Under the pieces are notes generated by a model. The model made no database searches. It was not told where the DNA came from and saw nothing but the letters and a program-made list of their open reading frames with translations. The position numbers were made by a program, and so were the translations under genes. DNA of 64,000 bases from CAVPTL01 sp963794415 (GTDB lineage Bacteria > Actinomycetota > Thermoleophilia > Gaiellales > JAICJC01). The stretch is from NCBI GenBank assembly GCA_963794415.1, contig CAWCDI010000001.1, positions 2,001,639 to 2,065,638 on the forward strand, given 5' to 3'. Of this stretch, positions 45,586 through 56,000 are shown piece after piece (positions within the stretch are counted from its first letter, which is position 1; each line of letters opens with the position of its first letter).

Positions 45586-46151
45586 CTAGTCGGCGGCCTC
45601 TTCCAAGAGGGGTGCAAGCGCCGGGTGCTGAAGCGCCGCCTCGGCGCCGGGCTCGTCCAACACCTGCTGGAACGCTCCGCTAACGCGCTGAGACTTGCGA
45701 ATCTCCTTGACCGTGCCACCGTAGTTCCGGGCATAGGCGGCAGCGGTCACCTGAGCGCTGAGCACGAAGTCCTTCACCGCCTGGACATCAGGGAGTCCTC
45801 CATAACCCTCAACATGCTGGAAGACCTCGACGAACAGCTTGAGCGTCGGGCCGGACGTGAAGAAGTCGTCCATATACGAGTCCCAGGCGCCATCAAAGCT
45901 CGTCGCGAACAACAATCGCGTGTCGTCGTCGAACAATACGAACCGAGCCTCATGGATCGTCGCCACCGCCATGTTGATGCTCACCCGGTCGATATCCGGG
46001 CTCGTTCTGAAGCGACGTCAACGCGTCTCGGATCTGTCCTCCGTGCCCCGGCTTGACCACAAAAAACAAGCTGAACTCGCTGGTCGGGCCAGAAGCTCAG
46101 CCCTGGTCGCGAATGCCCCGGTTCTGTTTCGACTTCTCCTGAATTCGCCAT
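45586..46151 (-). pseudogene. Conserved hypothetical protein linked to peroxidase/DUF4331, frameshifted
   Basis: ATG 46151 follows AGGTAGGG and opens MANSGEVETEPGHSR. Further frames supply FFVVKPGHGGQIRDALTSLQ and then DIDRVSINMAVATIHEARFV, LFDDDTRLLFATSFDGAWDS, YMDDFFTSGPTLKLFVEVFQ. The pieces fit one protein with shifts near 46075 and 45995. I recognise the F-V-V-K-P-G-H...L-F-A-T-S-F-D-G pattern as a conserved family found near haem peroxidases, but cannot name its function. First gene of the minus-strand block. Confidence 0.6.
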
Positions 46152-46727
46152 CCCTACCTCCCCGATCGGTTCGACACCAAGAGTGGCACCCCCCATCGCC
46201 GGCTAGGACGAACGGCGTGGATATCACCTGGGTGAATACGGCTGCATCGGGCGAGCTATGGAGAAGATGTGAACAATCGGACGTCGTTCGCAGGCGTTTC
46301 ATCCGCCCAGACCCTGGCGTTCGCGGTCCACGCAGGCTGCTCGAACCACCGCTTGGCCGGCTGATCCGAACCGCCATCCCGGCCCAGATGACGCAGCGAG
46401 GGATCGAGTCGGATGACCCGAAGCGCGATCGAGTCCGACGACGCAGTGAGGGATCGCCGTGCCCGAAGTTGGTGGCAGCCGAACGGTGTTCTGAAGGCTC
46501 GACAGGTTCGGAAGAGTCCACAGGGCCGAACGCGCCGTTCTGAGCAGCCTGGAATGGGCTGCACCGGCTCACACCAGGCATCCGATGCCCACCGGTGCGA
46601 ACTAGACCTCGTGATGACGGCGAAAGGCAGCGAATGACCCCGCCGCTCCCACGCTCAGACTTATCCAACACCAAACTACGCCAGCCCGACCACGGATGTC
46701 GCATGCGTTTCTGAACTTGCAGCGACC
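46152..46727. other. No gene seen
   Basis: Long GC-driven frames occur on both strands but lack ribosome sites and conserved motifs. Several near-repeats of a GATCGAGTC/GGATGACC type are present without clear order. The divergent promoters for the flanking blocks may lie here. Confidence 0.3.
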
Positions 46728-46990
46728 GTGTCCAACGAGCTCGTCCGAGGGCAGCTTCGGGCCGATGCCGGAGAGCTCTTCGCGGCGCCGTCGGAGGCTG
46801 AAATGACGATGCGGCGGCTGCTTCCATCCGAGAAGTCGGCCCGCGAGATTGGCGAGAGCTCTCCTCTCCGGCGACACATTGCGAACCAGCATCCGGGTGA
46901 TCTACGCAGGCCGGGTGACGACTCGAGATCTGACGCGGTGGCTCCGGCCAGCACGCTGGGACCGTTGGAGTCGAGCAACCACGCTCACCC
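46728..46990 (+). pseudogene. Decayed C-terminus of a LuxR/MalT regulator
   Basis: The plus strand reads ELVRGQLRADAGELFAAPS, EAEMTMRRLLPSEKSAREIG, closely matching the end of the intact regulator at 35251-37533 (ELDREQVRALAGQLIETPSG, LLPSDKSAREIG). The HTH then breaks down through small deletions. The following small gene is also a copy of the one after the intact regulator, so this is a decayed segmental duplicate. Confidence 0.65.
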
Positions 46991-47046
46991 AGGTGATCTG
47001 AGCGTGCGGCCTTCCGGTTGAGAGGTTGCCGTGCGACTCTTGGGTC

Positions 47047-47259
47047 ATGCCGACTCGGCGATATCAGTTCACGATTGAAGGCGGGTTGAATGATCGGAGC
47101 CTTGCAGCCTTTGGGGGTTTGGACGCTCGGCGGCGTGATCGAGCGACTGTTCTTTCCGGCCCGACTCGTGATCAGGCTCAGATCCAAGGCGTGCCCACGC
47201 AAATCGCTAACCTGGGCCGGACACTGCTCGAGGCGCTCGGTCATCACCGACACTGCTGA
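47047..47259 (+). CDS. Small conserved protein, paralogue of 37603-37815
   Basis: A 70-residue protein, MPTRRYQFTIEGGLNDRS, that keeps GPTRDQAQIQGVPTQIANLG, matching the paralogue's GPVRDQSELQGVLTRIGDLG. Its centre (LDARRRDRATVL) and end (EALGHHRHC) diverge. It may be functional or beginning to decay like the LuxR remnant next to it. It is 50 bp upstream of the SHOCT gene. Confidence 0.5.
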   Translation: MPTRRYQFTIEGGLNDRSLAAFGGLDARRRDRATVLSGPTRDQAQIQGVPTQIANLGRTLLEALGHHRHC

Positions 47260-47309
47260 ACCGAAAACCCAAAGAGCGCTTACCGCGCTGACTCTGATCT
47301 GGAGGCTTG

Positions 47310-47717
47310 ATGCCACTGTTGGCTGATTATCCGTTCCTTGACGTGATGTGGACGATGCTCGTCTTCTTTTGCTGGATCGCGTGGTTTTCCATCCTGTTTC
47401 GAGTGTTCGCCGATATCTTTCGCCGCCGTGACCTGTCAGGTTGGGGGAAAACCGGGTGGATCGTGTTTACGATCGTTCTGCCGTTTCTCGGGGTGTTCGT
47501 CTATCTGATCAGCCAAAACGACGGGATGAACCAGCGAAACCTCGAGCAGGCGCGAAATCAGCGAGCAGACATGGACGAGTACATCCGCTCCACCGCTAGC
47601 AGCAACGATGGCGGCGCCGCCGGCGCCATCGAGCGAGCCAAGGGACTGCTCGACAGCGGCGCCATCACTCAGGACGAGTTCCAAACGCTCAAGCAGCGAG
47701 CGCTGGCCGCCGCGTGA
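47310..47717 (+). CDS. Membrane protein with PLDc_N-like and SHOCT domains
   Basis: A 135-residue protein with CTGGAGG before ATG 47310. Two TM helices (VMWTMLVFFCWIAWFSILF and GWIVFTIVLPFLGVFVYLI) flank a F-x-D-I-F-R-R-x-D-L-S-G-W-x-K loop, the phospholipase-D-nuclease N-terminal membrane module. A linker leads to a SHOCT motif (ERAKGLLDSGAITQDEFQTL), a short domain common in oligomeric membrane proteins. Role unknown. First of four co-directional genes. Confidence 0.75.
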   Translation: MPLLADYPFLDVMWTMLVFFCWIAWFSILFRVFADIFRRRDLSGWGKTGWIVFTIVLPFLGVFVYLISQNDGMNQRNLEQARNQRADMDEYIRSTASSNDGGAAGAIERAKGLLDSGAITQDEFQTLKQRALAAA

Positions 47718-47786
47718 TCCACGGCGGGGTCTCTGTCGAGACCGCCAGCGACTGATCCAGGCGAGAAATCACAAAGGAGAACACAG

Positions 47787-48095
47787 ATGCGAAGACGACG
47801 ACGCCCACTAATGCGGGCAGCAATGGTCGGAGGTGGCGCCTACATCGCCGGCAAAAAGCACGCCGAAGGGCAAGCAGCAGACGCACAGGCCGAAGGCGAT
47901 CAGGAAGCGCGGCTCCAGGCGCTCGAGCAACAGCAAGCGGCGCCCGCCCCGCCCCCAGCGGCTCCGGCGGCTCCGACCGGAGGCGTCAGCGACGCCATGG
48001 TCGAGCAGCTCACCAAGCTCAAGGGACTCTTGGACTCAGGGGTGCTCACCCAGGAAGAATTCGACGCCCAGAAGGCAAAGGTGCTCGCGGGTTAG
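47787..48095 (+). CDS. SHOCT-domain protein
   Basis: A 102-residue protein with AAAGGAGAACACAG before ATG 47787. It has a basic start (MRRRRRPLMRAAMVGGGAYI), an Ala/Gln-rich coiled-coil linker, an A/P-rich hinge and a C-terminal SHOCT motif (LTKLKGLLDSGVLTQEEFDA). The hydrophobic stretch near residues 10-20 may associate with membrane. The shared SHOCT domain suggests interaction with the upstream membrane protein. Confidence 0.7.
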   Translation: MRRRRRPLMRAAMVGGGAYIAGKKHAEGQAADAQAEGDQEARLQALEQQQAAPAPPPAAPAAPTGGVSDAMVEQLTKLKGLLDSGVLTQEEFDAQKAKVLAG

Positions 48096-48120
48096 CCCGT
48101 CAGCCTGACAAGGAGAAACG

Positions 48121-48627
48121 ATGGAGCTAGGTCCAGTTCAGATGATGGTCGTGGGCTTCGAACATGGGAAGTTCACGGGTGAGATCCTTCCGGAACTCAG
48201 ACGGCTCGCCGACGCAGACGTCGTCCGGCTGGTCGACCTGATGTTCGTCGATAAGGACGACGCCGGAAACATCACGGCGGTGCAGCTGAGCGATCTCAGC
48301 ACCGCGGAGGCGATGGAGTGGGGAGCCATCGCCGGAGCGCTCGTCGGGTTGGGCATGGCCGGTGAGGAGGGGGCCGAGGTCGGTGCGCTCGCCGGTGCGG
48401 AGGCGGGCCAGGACGGCCACATCTTCGATGAGTCCGAGGTGTGGTACCTGGCCGACGCGATTCCGGCCGGTACATCTGCCGCGATCGCGTTGATCGAACA
48501 TCGCTGGGCGATCCCGCTACGCCAAAAGATTCAGGCAGCCGACGGCGTTTCGCTCGCCGACGAGTGGGTTCACCCCCAGGATCTCCTGGCCGTAGGCCTG
48601 GCAGCCAGGGGAGAGGTGGCGAGCTAG
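48121..48627 (+). CDS. DUF6325-like protein
   Basis: A 168-residue protein with CAAGGAGAAACG before ATG 48121. It reads MELGPVQMMVVGFEHGKFTG, then RLADADVVRLVDLMFVDKDD and a Gly/Ala-rich hydrophobic zipper (AIAGALVGLGMAGEEGAEVG), ending SAAIALIEHRWAIPLRQKI. The pattern is that of a ferredoxin-like protein with a glycine-zipper loop, resembling DUF6325 and, more distantly, DUF1269. It is often found next to SHOCT genes; function unknown. Confidence 0.7.
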   Translation: MELGPVQMMVVGFEHGKFTGEILPELRRLADADVVRLVDLMFVDKDDAGNITAVQLSDLSTAEAMEWGAIAGALVGLGMAGEEGAEVGALAGAEAGQDGHIFDESEVWYLADAIPAGTSAAIALIEHRWAIPLRQKIQAADGVSLADEWVHPQDLLAVGLAARGEVAS

Positions 48628-48783
48628 CCGTAGTCCTGCGCCACGTTGGGGGTCGACCCGGCGAGCTTCGACGCGCTGTCGCGCTCGGGTGACGTGATCG
48701 GCGATGCCGATAGCTGCTGGGAGTTGAGTGGCCTCTGAGTCAAAGCTCCCCCGCAACCCATCGTGCCGCGAAAGAAGGGAACC

Positions 48784-49455
48784 ATGACCCACCCACTTGA
48801 CCGCAAGCTGATTGTCGAATTCATCGGAATGTTCATCTTCGTCTTCACCGTGGGCATGGCCACGAACACGGCCGGAGCAGGGGCCCTTGCCCCCCTCGCC
48901 ATCGGCGCCGTGCTGATGGTCATGGTGTTCGCCGGAGGCCACATCTCGGGCGGCCACTTCAACCCGGCCGTGAGCACCGCTGTGTTCGTACGCGGGCGGA
49001 TGACCTCGACGGAATACGGCGCGTACATCGTCACTCAATGGGCGGCGGCGATCCTCGCTGGACTGGCAGTTCGAGTGGTGGGAGGCCGGGAAGCGCACGC
49101 CGTGGTGGCCAGCGACGGCAAGATGTTGGTCGCCGAGTTTCTCTTCACGTTCGCCCTCGCCTGGGTGGTGTTGAACGTCGCGACAGCTGAAGGCACCTTG
49201 GGAAACTCGTTCTACGGCTTGGCGATCGGATTCACAGTGGTCGGCGGGGCGTTCGCGGTCGGTGGCATCTCCGGAGGCGTATTCAACCCGGCGATTGCCG
49301 TTGGAGGCATGGTGACCGGCCTCTTTGCGTGGAGCAACATCTGGGTGTACTTCATCGCCGAGTTCGTCGGCGCAGGTTGCGCCGGGTTGGCCTTCCTCTA
49401 CGTACTCCCGTCGGAGAAGACCGCCGGAGACGCCGAAGCTGCCAGCACGAAATAG
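48784..49455 (+). CDS. MIP-family aquaporin/glycerol channel
   Basis: A 223-residue six-helix channel. Both half-helix signatures are present: SGGHFNPAVSTAV and SGGVFNPAIAVGG. AAGGGAACC precedes ATG 48784 (MTHPLDRKLIVEFIGMFIFV); an in-frame GTG at 48763 is less likely. The internal twofold repeat is intact. It conducts water or small neutral solutes; the selectivity residues do not let me choose. Its place after SHOCT/DUF6325 genes suggests an envelope or osmotic-stress set. Confidence 0.85.
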   Translation: MTHPLDRKLIVEFIGMFIFVFTVGMATNTAGAGALAPLAIGAVLMVMVFAGGHISGGHFNPAVSTAVFVRGRMTSTEYGAYIVTQWAAAILAGLAVRVVGGREAHAVVASDGKMLVAEFLFTFALAWVVLNVATAEGTLGNSFYGLAIGFTVVGGAFAVGGISGGVFNPAIAVGGMVTGLFAWSNIWVYFIAEFVGAGCAGLAFLYVLPSEKTAGDAEAASTK

Positions 49456-49766
49456 CTCCAGTTCGCGCCTCACGAACAGCCAGCCAAGGAGCAGATCGCG
49501 GCACCCGCGAGCGTCACTCGTGGGCGCCACCTAGTGAGAAAAAACAAAACGGGTGCGTCGTCATTCGTTCGGGGTCGCGTCGCCCATTGGCCGCACGTCA
49601 ATCACGGCGTCGGTGACCGGTTCGCCGCCGACGGGTTCAAGGAGGTCGCGACGTTCACGGCCTTGCGGATCACGACGGTCAGGATCCGGGGCGCGATTAC
49701 GATCGGCTAGAGCTTGCTCAAGACCCAGTCAAACATCGCCACCTCCTGGCGGCAGCAGATGCCCAT
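49456..49766. other. No gene seen
   Basis: Short frames only. The frame of the following Rhs gene is open upstream of GTG 49767 but does not read like Rhs sequence, so the Rhs gene seems 5'-truncated here. Confidence 0.35.
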
Positions 49767-52561
49767 GTGCCCCAACCCGTCGCCCAGGCAGGGCTCGGCG
49801 TTGAGGATCGCAGACACCAGTCGACGGCCAGCTCGGTGAAGGCACCCGACGGCGTCCAGACCACCAACACCAACAGCCTTCGCGGCCAGGTCTTGTACAC
49901 CCAGGTCGGCACCCAGAGCGGCGCCACCCCGCTCACGCCCACCACAAACGTCTACGACACCAGCGACCGGCTCACGTCCACCACCGATCCCAACGGGTCG
50001 ACCACCAGCACCACCTACGACGCATGGGGCGAGCAGGCAACCGTCACCACCCCAAGCGGAGCCACGTCACCCACCAGCCTGACCGGCGCCAGCGAGACCA
50101 GCACCATGACCTACTACCGCACCGGCGCGCTCGATACCGTGACAGACCCGGCCAGCAACGTCACCACCTACTCAATCGACGGTGAAAACCGCGTCACCCA
50201 GGTCGATGCTCCCGGGCCCAGCGGCACAAACGTCGACTGGCAGTACGTCTACGACGCCGCCGGCCAGATGGTACGGATGACCGAGCCCAACGGAAACATC
50301 CACGACTCGGTCTTCAACGGCCTCGGCCAGCAGACCGCGACCTACCAGTACCCCTTCGGCACCGGAAGCGCGCCAAACGAGACGCAGTACTCCTACGACG
50401 ACGACGACGGCGAGCTCGCCTCGCTCACGCCGCCAGGATCAGGCGCCGCGATCCAGTGCTACACCTACGACGACTTCGGCGCCCAGACCAGCCGCTACAC
50501 CGTGCCCAGCGCCTCGCTGTGCTCGACCGGCACCCAGTCAGACGTCGAGACGTTCACCTCAAGCCCCATCTCCGGCATGACCTCGGCGGCAGAAGGCTCG
50601 AGCGGCCCGACCGTCTCGATCGCCTACAACACCGGCGACCCGACTCTGGTCGACTCCGTCACCGAAGGCACCGGCATCTCCACCTCCTACACCTACACCG
50701 CCGCGACCGAGAAGCTCGCCTCAACCACCCACTCGCGCGGCACCGGAACCGCAACCACCATCAACTACGGCTACGACTCCACCACCGGGCGCATCAACTC
50801 CGTCGGCGACCCGTTCTCCACCAGCGCCACCACCTACTCCTACAACGCCGGCGGCCAGGTCACCGCCCGCTCAGACCCCTCCGGCCTCACCACCGGATAC
50901 ACCTACGACACGGCAAACCGCCTCGTAAGCCTCTCAGCCGCACCCACCGGAGGCGGAGCAAGCGTGCTCAACTTCGGCGTCTCCTACAACAACCTCGGCC
51001 AGGAATCCGCACTCTCACAGACCTACCCGACCGTCTCAGGCAGCGGCGGAAACGCGACGGGCGCCTGGGCCTACACCTACACCCCCGCCGGCGAGCTCAA
51101 GACCAGCGCCTACACGCCCAGCGGCGGCTCGGCACAGCCCACCACCACCTACGGCTACGACGGCGCCGGAAACCGAACCAGCGTCCAGATCGGATCGGGA
51201 ACACCCGTCACCTCCACCTACGACCAAGCAGACCGGCTCGCCACGGTCGGCTCGACCAGCTACACCTGGACCCCACAAAACCAGTTGTGGACCGTGGGAT
51301 CCAGTAAAACCTTCCTCTACGACGCTTGGGGGCGAGTCACGAGCGCCACCATCAGCGGCACCGCCGTCACATACGCCTACGACGCGCTCAACCGCACCAT
51401 GTCGTCAACCACCGCCGGCACCACCACCAGCTTCATCTACGACGGCACCTCGCAGAATCCCGTCACCCAGACGATCGGCTCCGGCACCCCCACCGACTAT
51501 GCTCAAGGCCTGATGGGAGTCCTCGGACAACGCGTCTCGCTCACCAAGCGCTACTACCAGCAGGACCCACACGGAAACCTCGCCCTGATCGACGACGCCT
51601 CCGCGACCGCCAAGGGCACCATCAGCTACGACCCATGGGGAAACCAGACCGCCGTCGGCGCAGACGCCCACCTCGAGCCTGCTCGCCTACCAGTCCCAAC
51701 CACTCGACCCAGTCACCGGCCTCACCGACATGGGAACCCGCCTCTACGACCCCTCCCAAGGCCGGTTCACGACCCAGGACACGGTCACCGGCACGCCACA
51801 GGATCCGCTCTCCCAAAATCAATACACCTACGCTCAGGACTCACCGGTGTTGGGAACCGATCCAACGGGCCGAAGCGCTTGCCTCGACGCGTCGTGCCAC
51901 CATAACATTCTTCCAGGCAATACGCGCGCAGCGCAGAACCACAACGAAGTTTCTGATTCACAGTCAAACGACTACAACGCTGGCATCTACGCCGCGGAAG
52001 CCGCTGAAAGCGATTTTACCTACTTCCACGGGGGGCCACCACCGCCGCCATCCCGCCCGGCCGCCAAGACTTCATCGAGTGGATTTCTTAGCTCGGTAAT
52101 GTCCGTTGCAGTAGCATCTTGGGACAAGAAGCGAATGCCGGATTACGGAACATTCGACATCAGCCCTTCGTTCAGTACGCCGTTTGGAAACATTGCGTTC
52201 ACTCTCAATCTCACCGTCACCGAGCACGGTCACGTATTCTTTGGAGGCGGCGCTGGGGGATCCAGCAGCCCGGGCCTGACGTCCTCATATAGGGCCGGCT
52301 GGATTAATCGAGTCGTCAAGGCCCAGTTCCCGTGATATCGACTCGTTTGTTGGTCAAGCTAGTGCTAACGGCACCCTCTTTGCGCCAATCGCCGGTTCAT
52401 TCGGGCCGACGGTCGGAACAACAGACGGGCATCCACATCTGAGCACGTCAGTGCCGAGACTTCGGGACACCTCGACTGAACTTGGCGTCGGATTTGGAGA
52501 CGGAAACAATGCGTCTGTAACAGGATCGTACAACTGGCGATTGGGAAATCCCTTCGGATGA
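49767..52561 (+). pseudogene. Rhs/YD-repeat protein, 5'-truncated and frameshifted twice
   Basis: From GTG 49767 the frame soon becomes Rhs core: TNVYDTSDRLTSTTDPNGST, many YD repeats (YTYTPAGELK, YGYDGAGNRTS, YAYDALNRTMSS) and YYQQDPHGNLALIDDAS. A missing base at the C-tract 51667-51669 moves the frame; the next one holds LLAYQSQPLDPVTGL, TRLYDPSQGRFTTQDTVTG and DSPVLGTDPTGRS, the core end, then a Gly-rich tip. A second shift near 52330 continues SFVGQASANGTLFAPIAGSF to TGA 52559-52561. The N-terminal anchor and secretion domains are absent. The tip (about 220 residues) is unlike the other Rhs tip; toxin activity unproven. Confidence 0.7.
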
Positions 52562-52815
52562 ACAGCGGCGCCGTAATCCTACTCACGATCGGGGTGGTCG
52601 GCACGCTGGTGTTTGCCTGGCTGCTACAAAATCCCAAATGTCTTGATTTGTTTTACTCCCCTCGAGTTTTGCGGCTAGGCCGCACTGGGCTGCATCGGAC
52701 GCCGATCACCCGAGAAACCAGTAGAGCCCATATCCGTGTGGCGGTCATCGTCGCGCTCGGGTCCTTCATCTCATTGATCGTCATAAGTCTGGCTGCGATC
52801 GTTAGTAACATATGA
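52558..52815 (+). CDS. Small two-helix membrane protein, candidate Rhs immunity protein
   Basis: An 85-residue protein whose ATG 52558 overlaps the end of the Rhs tip (ATGA), so it is translationally coupled to it. Helices: VILLTIGVVGTLVFAWLL and IVALGSFISLIVISLAAIVS, with a basic loop between. A membrane immunity protein would fit a pore-forming or membrane-acting tip, but this rests on position, coupling and size alone. Confidence 0.6.
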   Translation: MNSGAVILLTIGVVGTLVFAWLLQNPKCLDLFYSPRVLRLGRTGLHRTPITRETSRAHIRVAVIVALGSFISLIVISLAAIVSNI

Positions 52816-53114
52816 CGTCACCTACCCTTTAATCATTATGGGCCTCCCTCGACATGTGGTCTTCGACAATTGCCCGTTCTCGGCCGGCCGTTTGGAAACT
52901 GCCACGAGATCTGGACGGCGGCCCCACCGTTACGGAACGGCTATTAAGGCACTTCGTCTTCCCAAATCCATATTTCAGACCGCCGATGGATGATGCCGCC
53001 CCAATCCGGGCAGCCGAGCACGAGCAGGATTCGCTGTTGCCGGATGCACTCCTACGATAATTCGACGGCGGACGTCCGCGTCTCGCCGTCAGTCCAGGAT
53101 TGCTCAGAGGGCGT
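52816..53114. other. No gene seen
   Basis: An open frame at 52854-53060 lacks a ribosome site and motifs. This is the convergent gap between the Rhs partner and the integrase remnant. Confidence 0.3.
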
Positions 53115-54299
53115 TTAGACGCGGTTAGCGGCGTGGTCGTTGAGCAGGGTTTCGAGCAGGTTTGCTGCTTGGTGTTCGTTTCCTGGGAGGAGGTGGCCGT
53201 AGCGGTCGAGGGTGATGGTGATGGATGCGTGGCCCATGTAGGTTTGGAGGGCTTTGGGGTTGATGCCGGCTGCGATCATGAAGCTTGCGTAGGTGTGGCG
53301 GCATTCGTGCAGGAGGATGGGGGCGAGGTTGGCGTGTTGCCAGGCGTTTCGGGCGCGTTGGAGGGTGGGGACGGGTTTGAACGGTTGGGTAGCGGTGTGT
53401 CCGAGGGCGAGGTCGGTGGGCTGGGTGTGGGGGTGTCTGAGGCGGTGGGTGACGAGGTGGTGGCGGAGGGTTTGGGTGAGTGGGATCGGTCGGTGGCCGG
53501 CGCTGCTTTTTGGCGTCATGGGCCTTCGATGCGGTCCCAGCTTCGGTGGACGTGGAGGAGGTTTTGGTCGAGGTCGATGTCTTTCCAGCGGAGTGCTTGG
53601 AGTTCGCCGCGGCGTAGGCCGGCGTAGAGGGCGGTTGCCCAGAGGGCGTGGTCTTTGAGGGGGAGGGCGGCGATGAGGGTGGCGGCCTCGTCGGGGCGTG
53701 CGATGCGCGTGCTTTGTGGCGTGAGGCGGGAGGAGGAGGTCGTTTGGTGGGGTTTTGGGAGACGGTTTCGCGGTGGTGTTCGTGGCGGTAGATCGCGCGC
53801 AAGGGGAGGATCGCGTTTCGGACGGTGCTGGGTGCGGCGCCGCGGGCGACGAGCGTGTCTGCGATGTCTTGGACGTGGTGTCGGGTGACGGCTGTGAGGC
53901 GCATGTGGCCCAGCTGGGGCAGGATGTGGGCGTCGAGGGCTTGGCGGTAGCTGCGGATCGCGCTGGGTTTGTAGGGGTAGCCGCTTCGCGTTCGCACCAC
54001 CCCCTGACGGGCTGCGGTGAGCCACTGGTCGGCTGCTTGGTTGAGGGTGTGCTCGCTTGGTGCGCGAAGCTGGCCGCGCTCGGCGTGGGCTTGGTCGCGC
54101 CATGCTTTGGCGTCTTTGAGGGTGGTGAAGGAGCGGCGGACGGGGCGCTGGTCGTTTCGCGACCAGACTTGAGCCTGATATGTCGGCGTGCACGAGCAGC
54201 GCCCATTGGTGGGGTAGCGCAGCCGGTTTGGTGGCGGCGAAGGACGCCGGTCGCGCAGCGCTCGTTTGCGCGGGCGGATGGTTCTGAGCCTGTGGCCAT
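53115..54299 (-). pseudogene. Phage-type tyrosine recombinase (integrase), multiply frameshifted
   Basis: ATG 54299 follows GGAGGAG. Pieces in three frames assemble to an integrase: N-terminal arm domain (YQAQVWSRNDQRPVRRSFTT), core-binding domain (SAIRSYRQALDAHILPQLGH), catalytic Arg in ALYAGLRRGELQALRWKDID, His-x2-Arg in LLHECRHTYASFMIAAG, and Tyr nucleophile in ITITLDRYGHLLPG. Shifts lie near 54280, 53690 and 53515. The C-terminus and catalytic residues are complete. It is the only recombinase besides the IS transposases in the window and could be the enzyme behind the tRNA-Ser array; its own attachment site is not evident. Confidence 0.75.
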
Positions 54300-54445
54300 G
54301 CGGCGCTCCTCCAGGGTTCGGGTGATGGTTGGAGCGGTGTCATAGCTCTGCCAGGCGGGTGTGATCAAGCGGTGGTCGCGCGGCTGGCTGGAGCAGCGCG
54401 GACCGGTGCGTCGGTCTCAGGGCCGCTGGGCTTGGGGGCGCTGGT

Positions 54446-56000
54446 TTAGCTGCGCCAGGGTGGGGGGTCGCGGCGGTTGGCGTTGTGGTTGTGGGGGTTG
54501 TAGACCTGGGAGGCGGGTGGGGTGTGCATGTTGGCGCCGAGTTTGAGGATGCGCGCGGGGCGGGTGTGGGTGCCGGCGCGGTTGAGGGCTTGGGTGAGCG
54601 CGTCGACTTGGTCGTCGTGCTTGGCCTGGGGAAACGCCGCGGCCTCCTCGACGAGGTCTTGCACCCAGCTGGGGGTGTGGCTGCGGTCATAGTTGGTGTG
54701 GTCGTGGTTGGGTGCGCCGGGGAGGTAGACGTTTCCGGATTCGATCTGGGGGGTGACGGCGTGGGCGCGGTTGATCTTGTCGCCCTCGGGCCGAACGGCG
54801 ACGATGCCGCGGATCTCGCGCTTGAGCGTATTGATCACGGCGTGCGCCGTTTGCGGCCTGTTCAATCAGGCTCGGTGTGGCTCGAGAAACCTGGGCAGGT
54901 GCTGCTCACCCACTGGGTTTGGTCGCGGATGGCTTGGATGGTGTGGGTGAAGTCGATCCGCGCGCGGAACTGGTGGAGCAGGTAGCGTCGGCGCCGTGGA
55001 TGCCCCAGACCTGGCCGACGACGTAGTCTGCGCCGGGCGTGTCGGTGAACGCGAGATCCCACGATTGGAACACGCGCTCGAAACCGCGGCAGCGGCTTGG
55101 CTGGGTCGTAGTACCGCCACCACTCGCGCTGGAAGATGCCGCCCGTGGTCGGCGCCGGCAGCTGCTGCAGCATGCTCGCCGAGCCGTAACTCCCCAGATC
55201 CGCCGAGCGACCCGCGCGATCTCCTCGCCGGCCACCGACCCGGCCAAAGCGGCTCCCCCGGCACGCGACGCGGGTCCTCGGGGCAGAGGTAGGGATGGTC
55301 GGGTCATAGGAGGCGGGCAGGCACAGGTGCGTCCAGCCGCCCTGGTCGAGCAGGTGGCCGAACAGGTCGTCCTCATGCAAGCGCTGGCCGATGACGATGA
55401 TCGCCCCCGCGCGGGATCGTTCAGCCGCGGTGCGAGACGTCTGGTCAAACCAGTCGATCACCGCCTGCTGCACCAGCGGAGAGTCTGCCTGCTCGATCTT
55501 TTGCGGGTCATCGATCACGATCACATCACCACCCTCGCCCGTCGCTGCGCCACCAACGCTGACCGCAACCGCGCGATCCGCCGCGCAGGTTTTCGAAGCG
55601 GTGCTTCGTCGTTTTGATCATCTACCAGCGCGCACGGTCTGGCCCCAGCGCTTCTGGTATTCGGGGGATTCGACGAGTTGGCGCATGCGACGGTTATCGC
55701 GCACCGCCAAGTCGATGCCATAGCTTCCCGCCAAAAACCGCGCCTCAGGATGCGATGCCCAACCCAGGCCGGGAAGATCACCGAGGAAAGGATCGTCTTT
55801 CCATACCGCGGAGGGATATTGATCAAAAGCCGCGTCACCTCTCCCCGCGCCACGCGCTCCAAGTAGCGGCAGATCAGGTCGACATGCACTCCGCCCACAA
55901 ATGGGCTTCCGGGCTCGAGGATCGGCCATGCCCACTCACAAAACGCTGCCAGACTGCGCCTGGCGCGCTCGGCAGCGAGGTCATCGGGGGAGGGTCGCAC
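54446..56000 (-). pseudogene. Phage terminase large subunit, multiply frameshifted
   Basis: Begins MRPSPDDLAAERARRSLAAF with Walker A region NIPPRYGKTILSSVIFPAW. Other frames give SYGIDLAVRDNRRMRQLVES, VIVIDDPQKIEQADSPLVQQ with the Walker B-like D-D, FQSWDLAFTDTPGADYVVGQ (first nuclease Asp) and FPQAKHDDQVDALTQALNRA (late nuclease Asp). At least five shifts separate them. TerL packages phage DNA using ATPase and RNase H-like nuclease domains. Whether it is a decayed prophage gene or a casualty of base-calling errors cannot be told here. Confidence 0.75.

Noticed and set aside
46018..47316. 432-codon minus-strand frame
   Set aside because: Covers the LuxR remnant and small plus-strand gene in antisense; no ribosome site or domain.
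48517..49530. 337-codon minus-strand His/Asp-rich frame
   Set aside because: Antisense shadow of the aquaporin gene.
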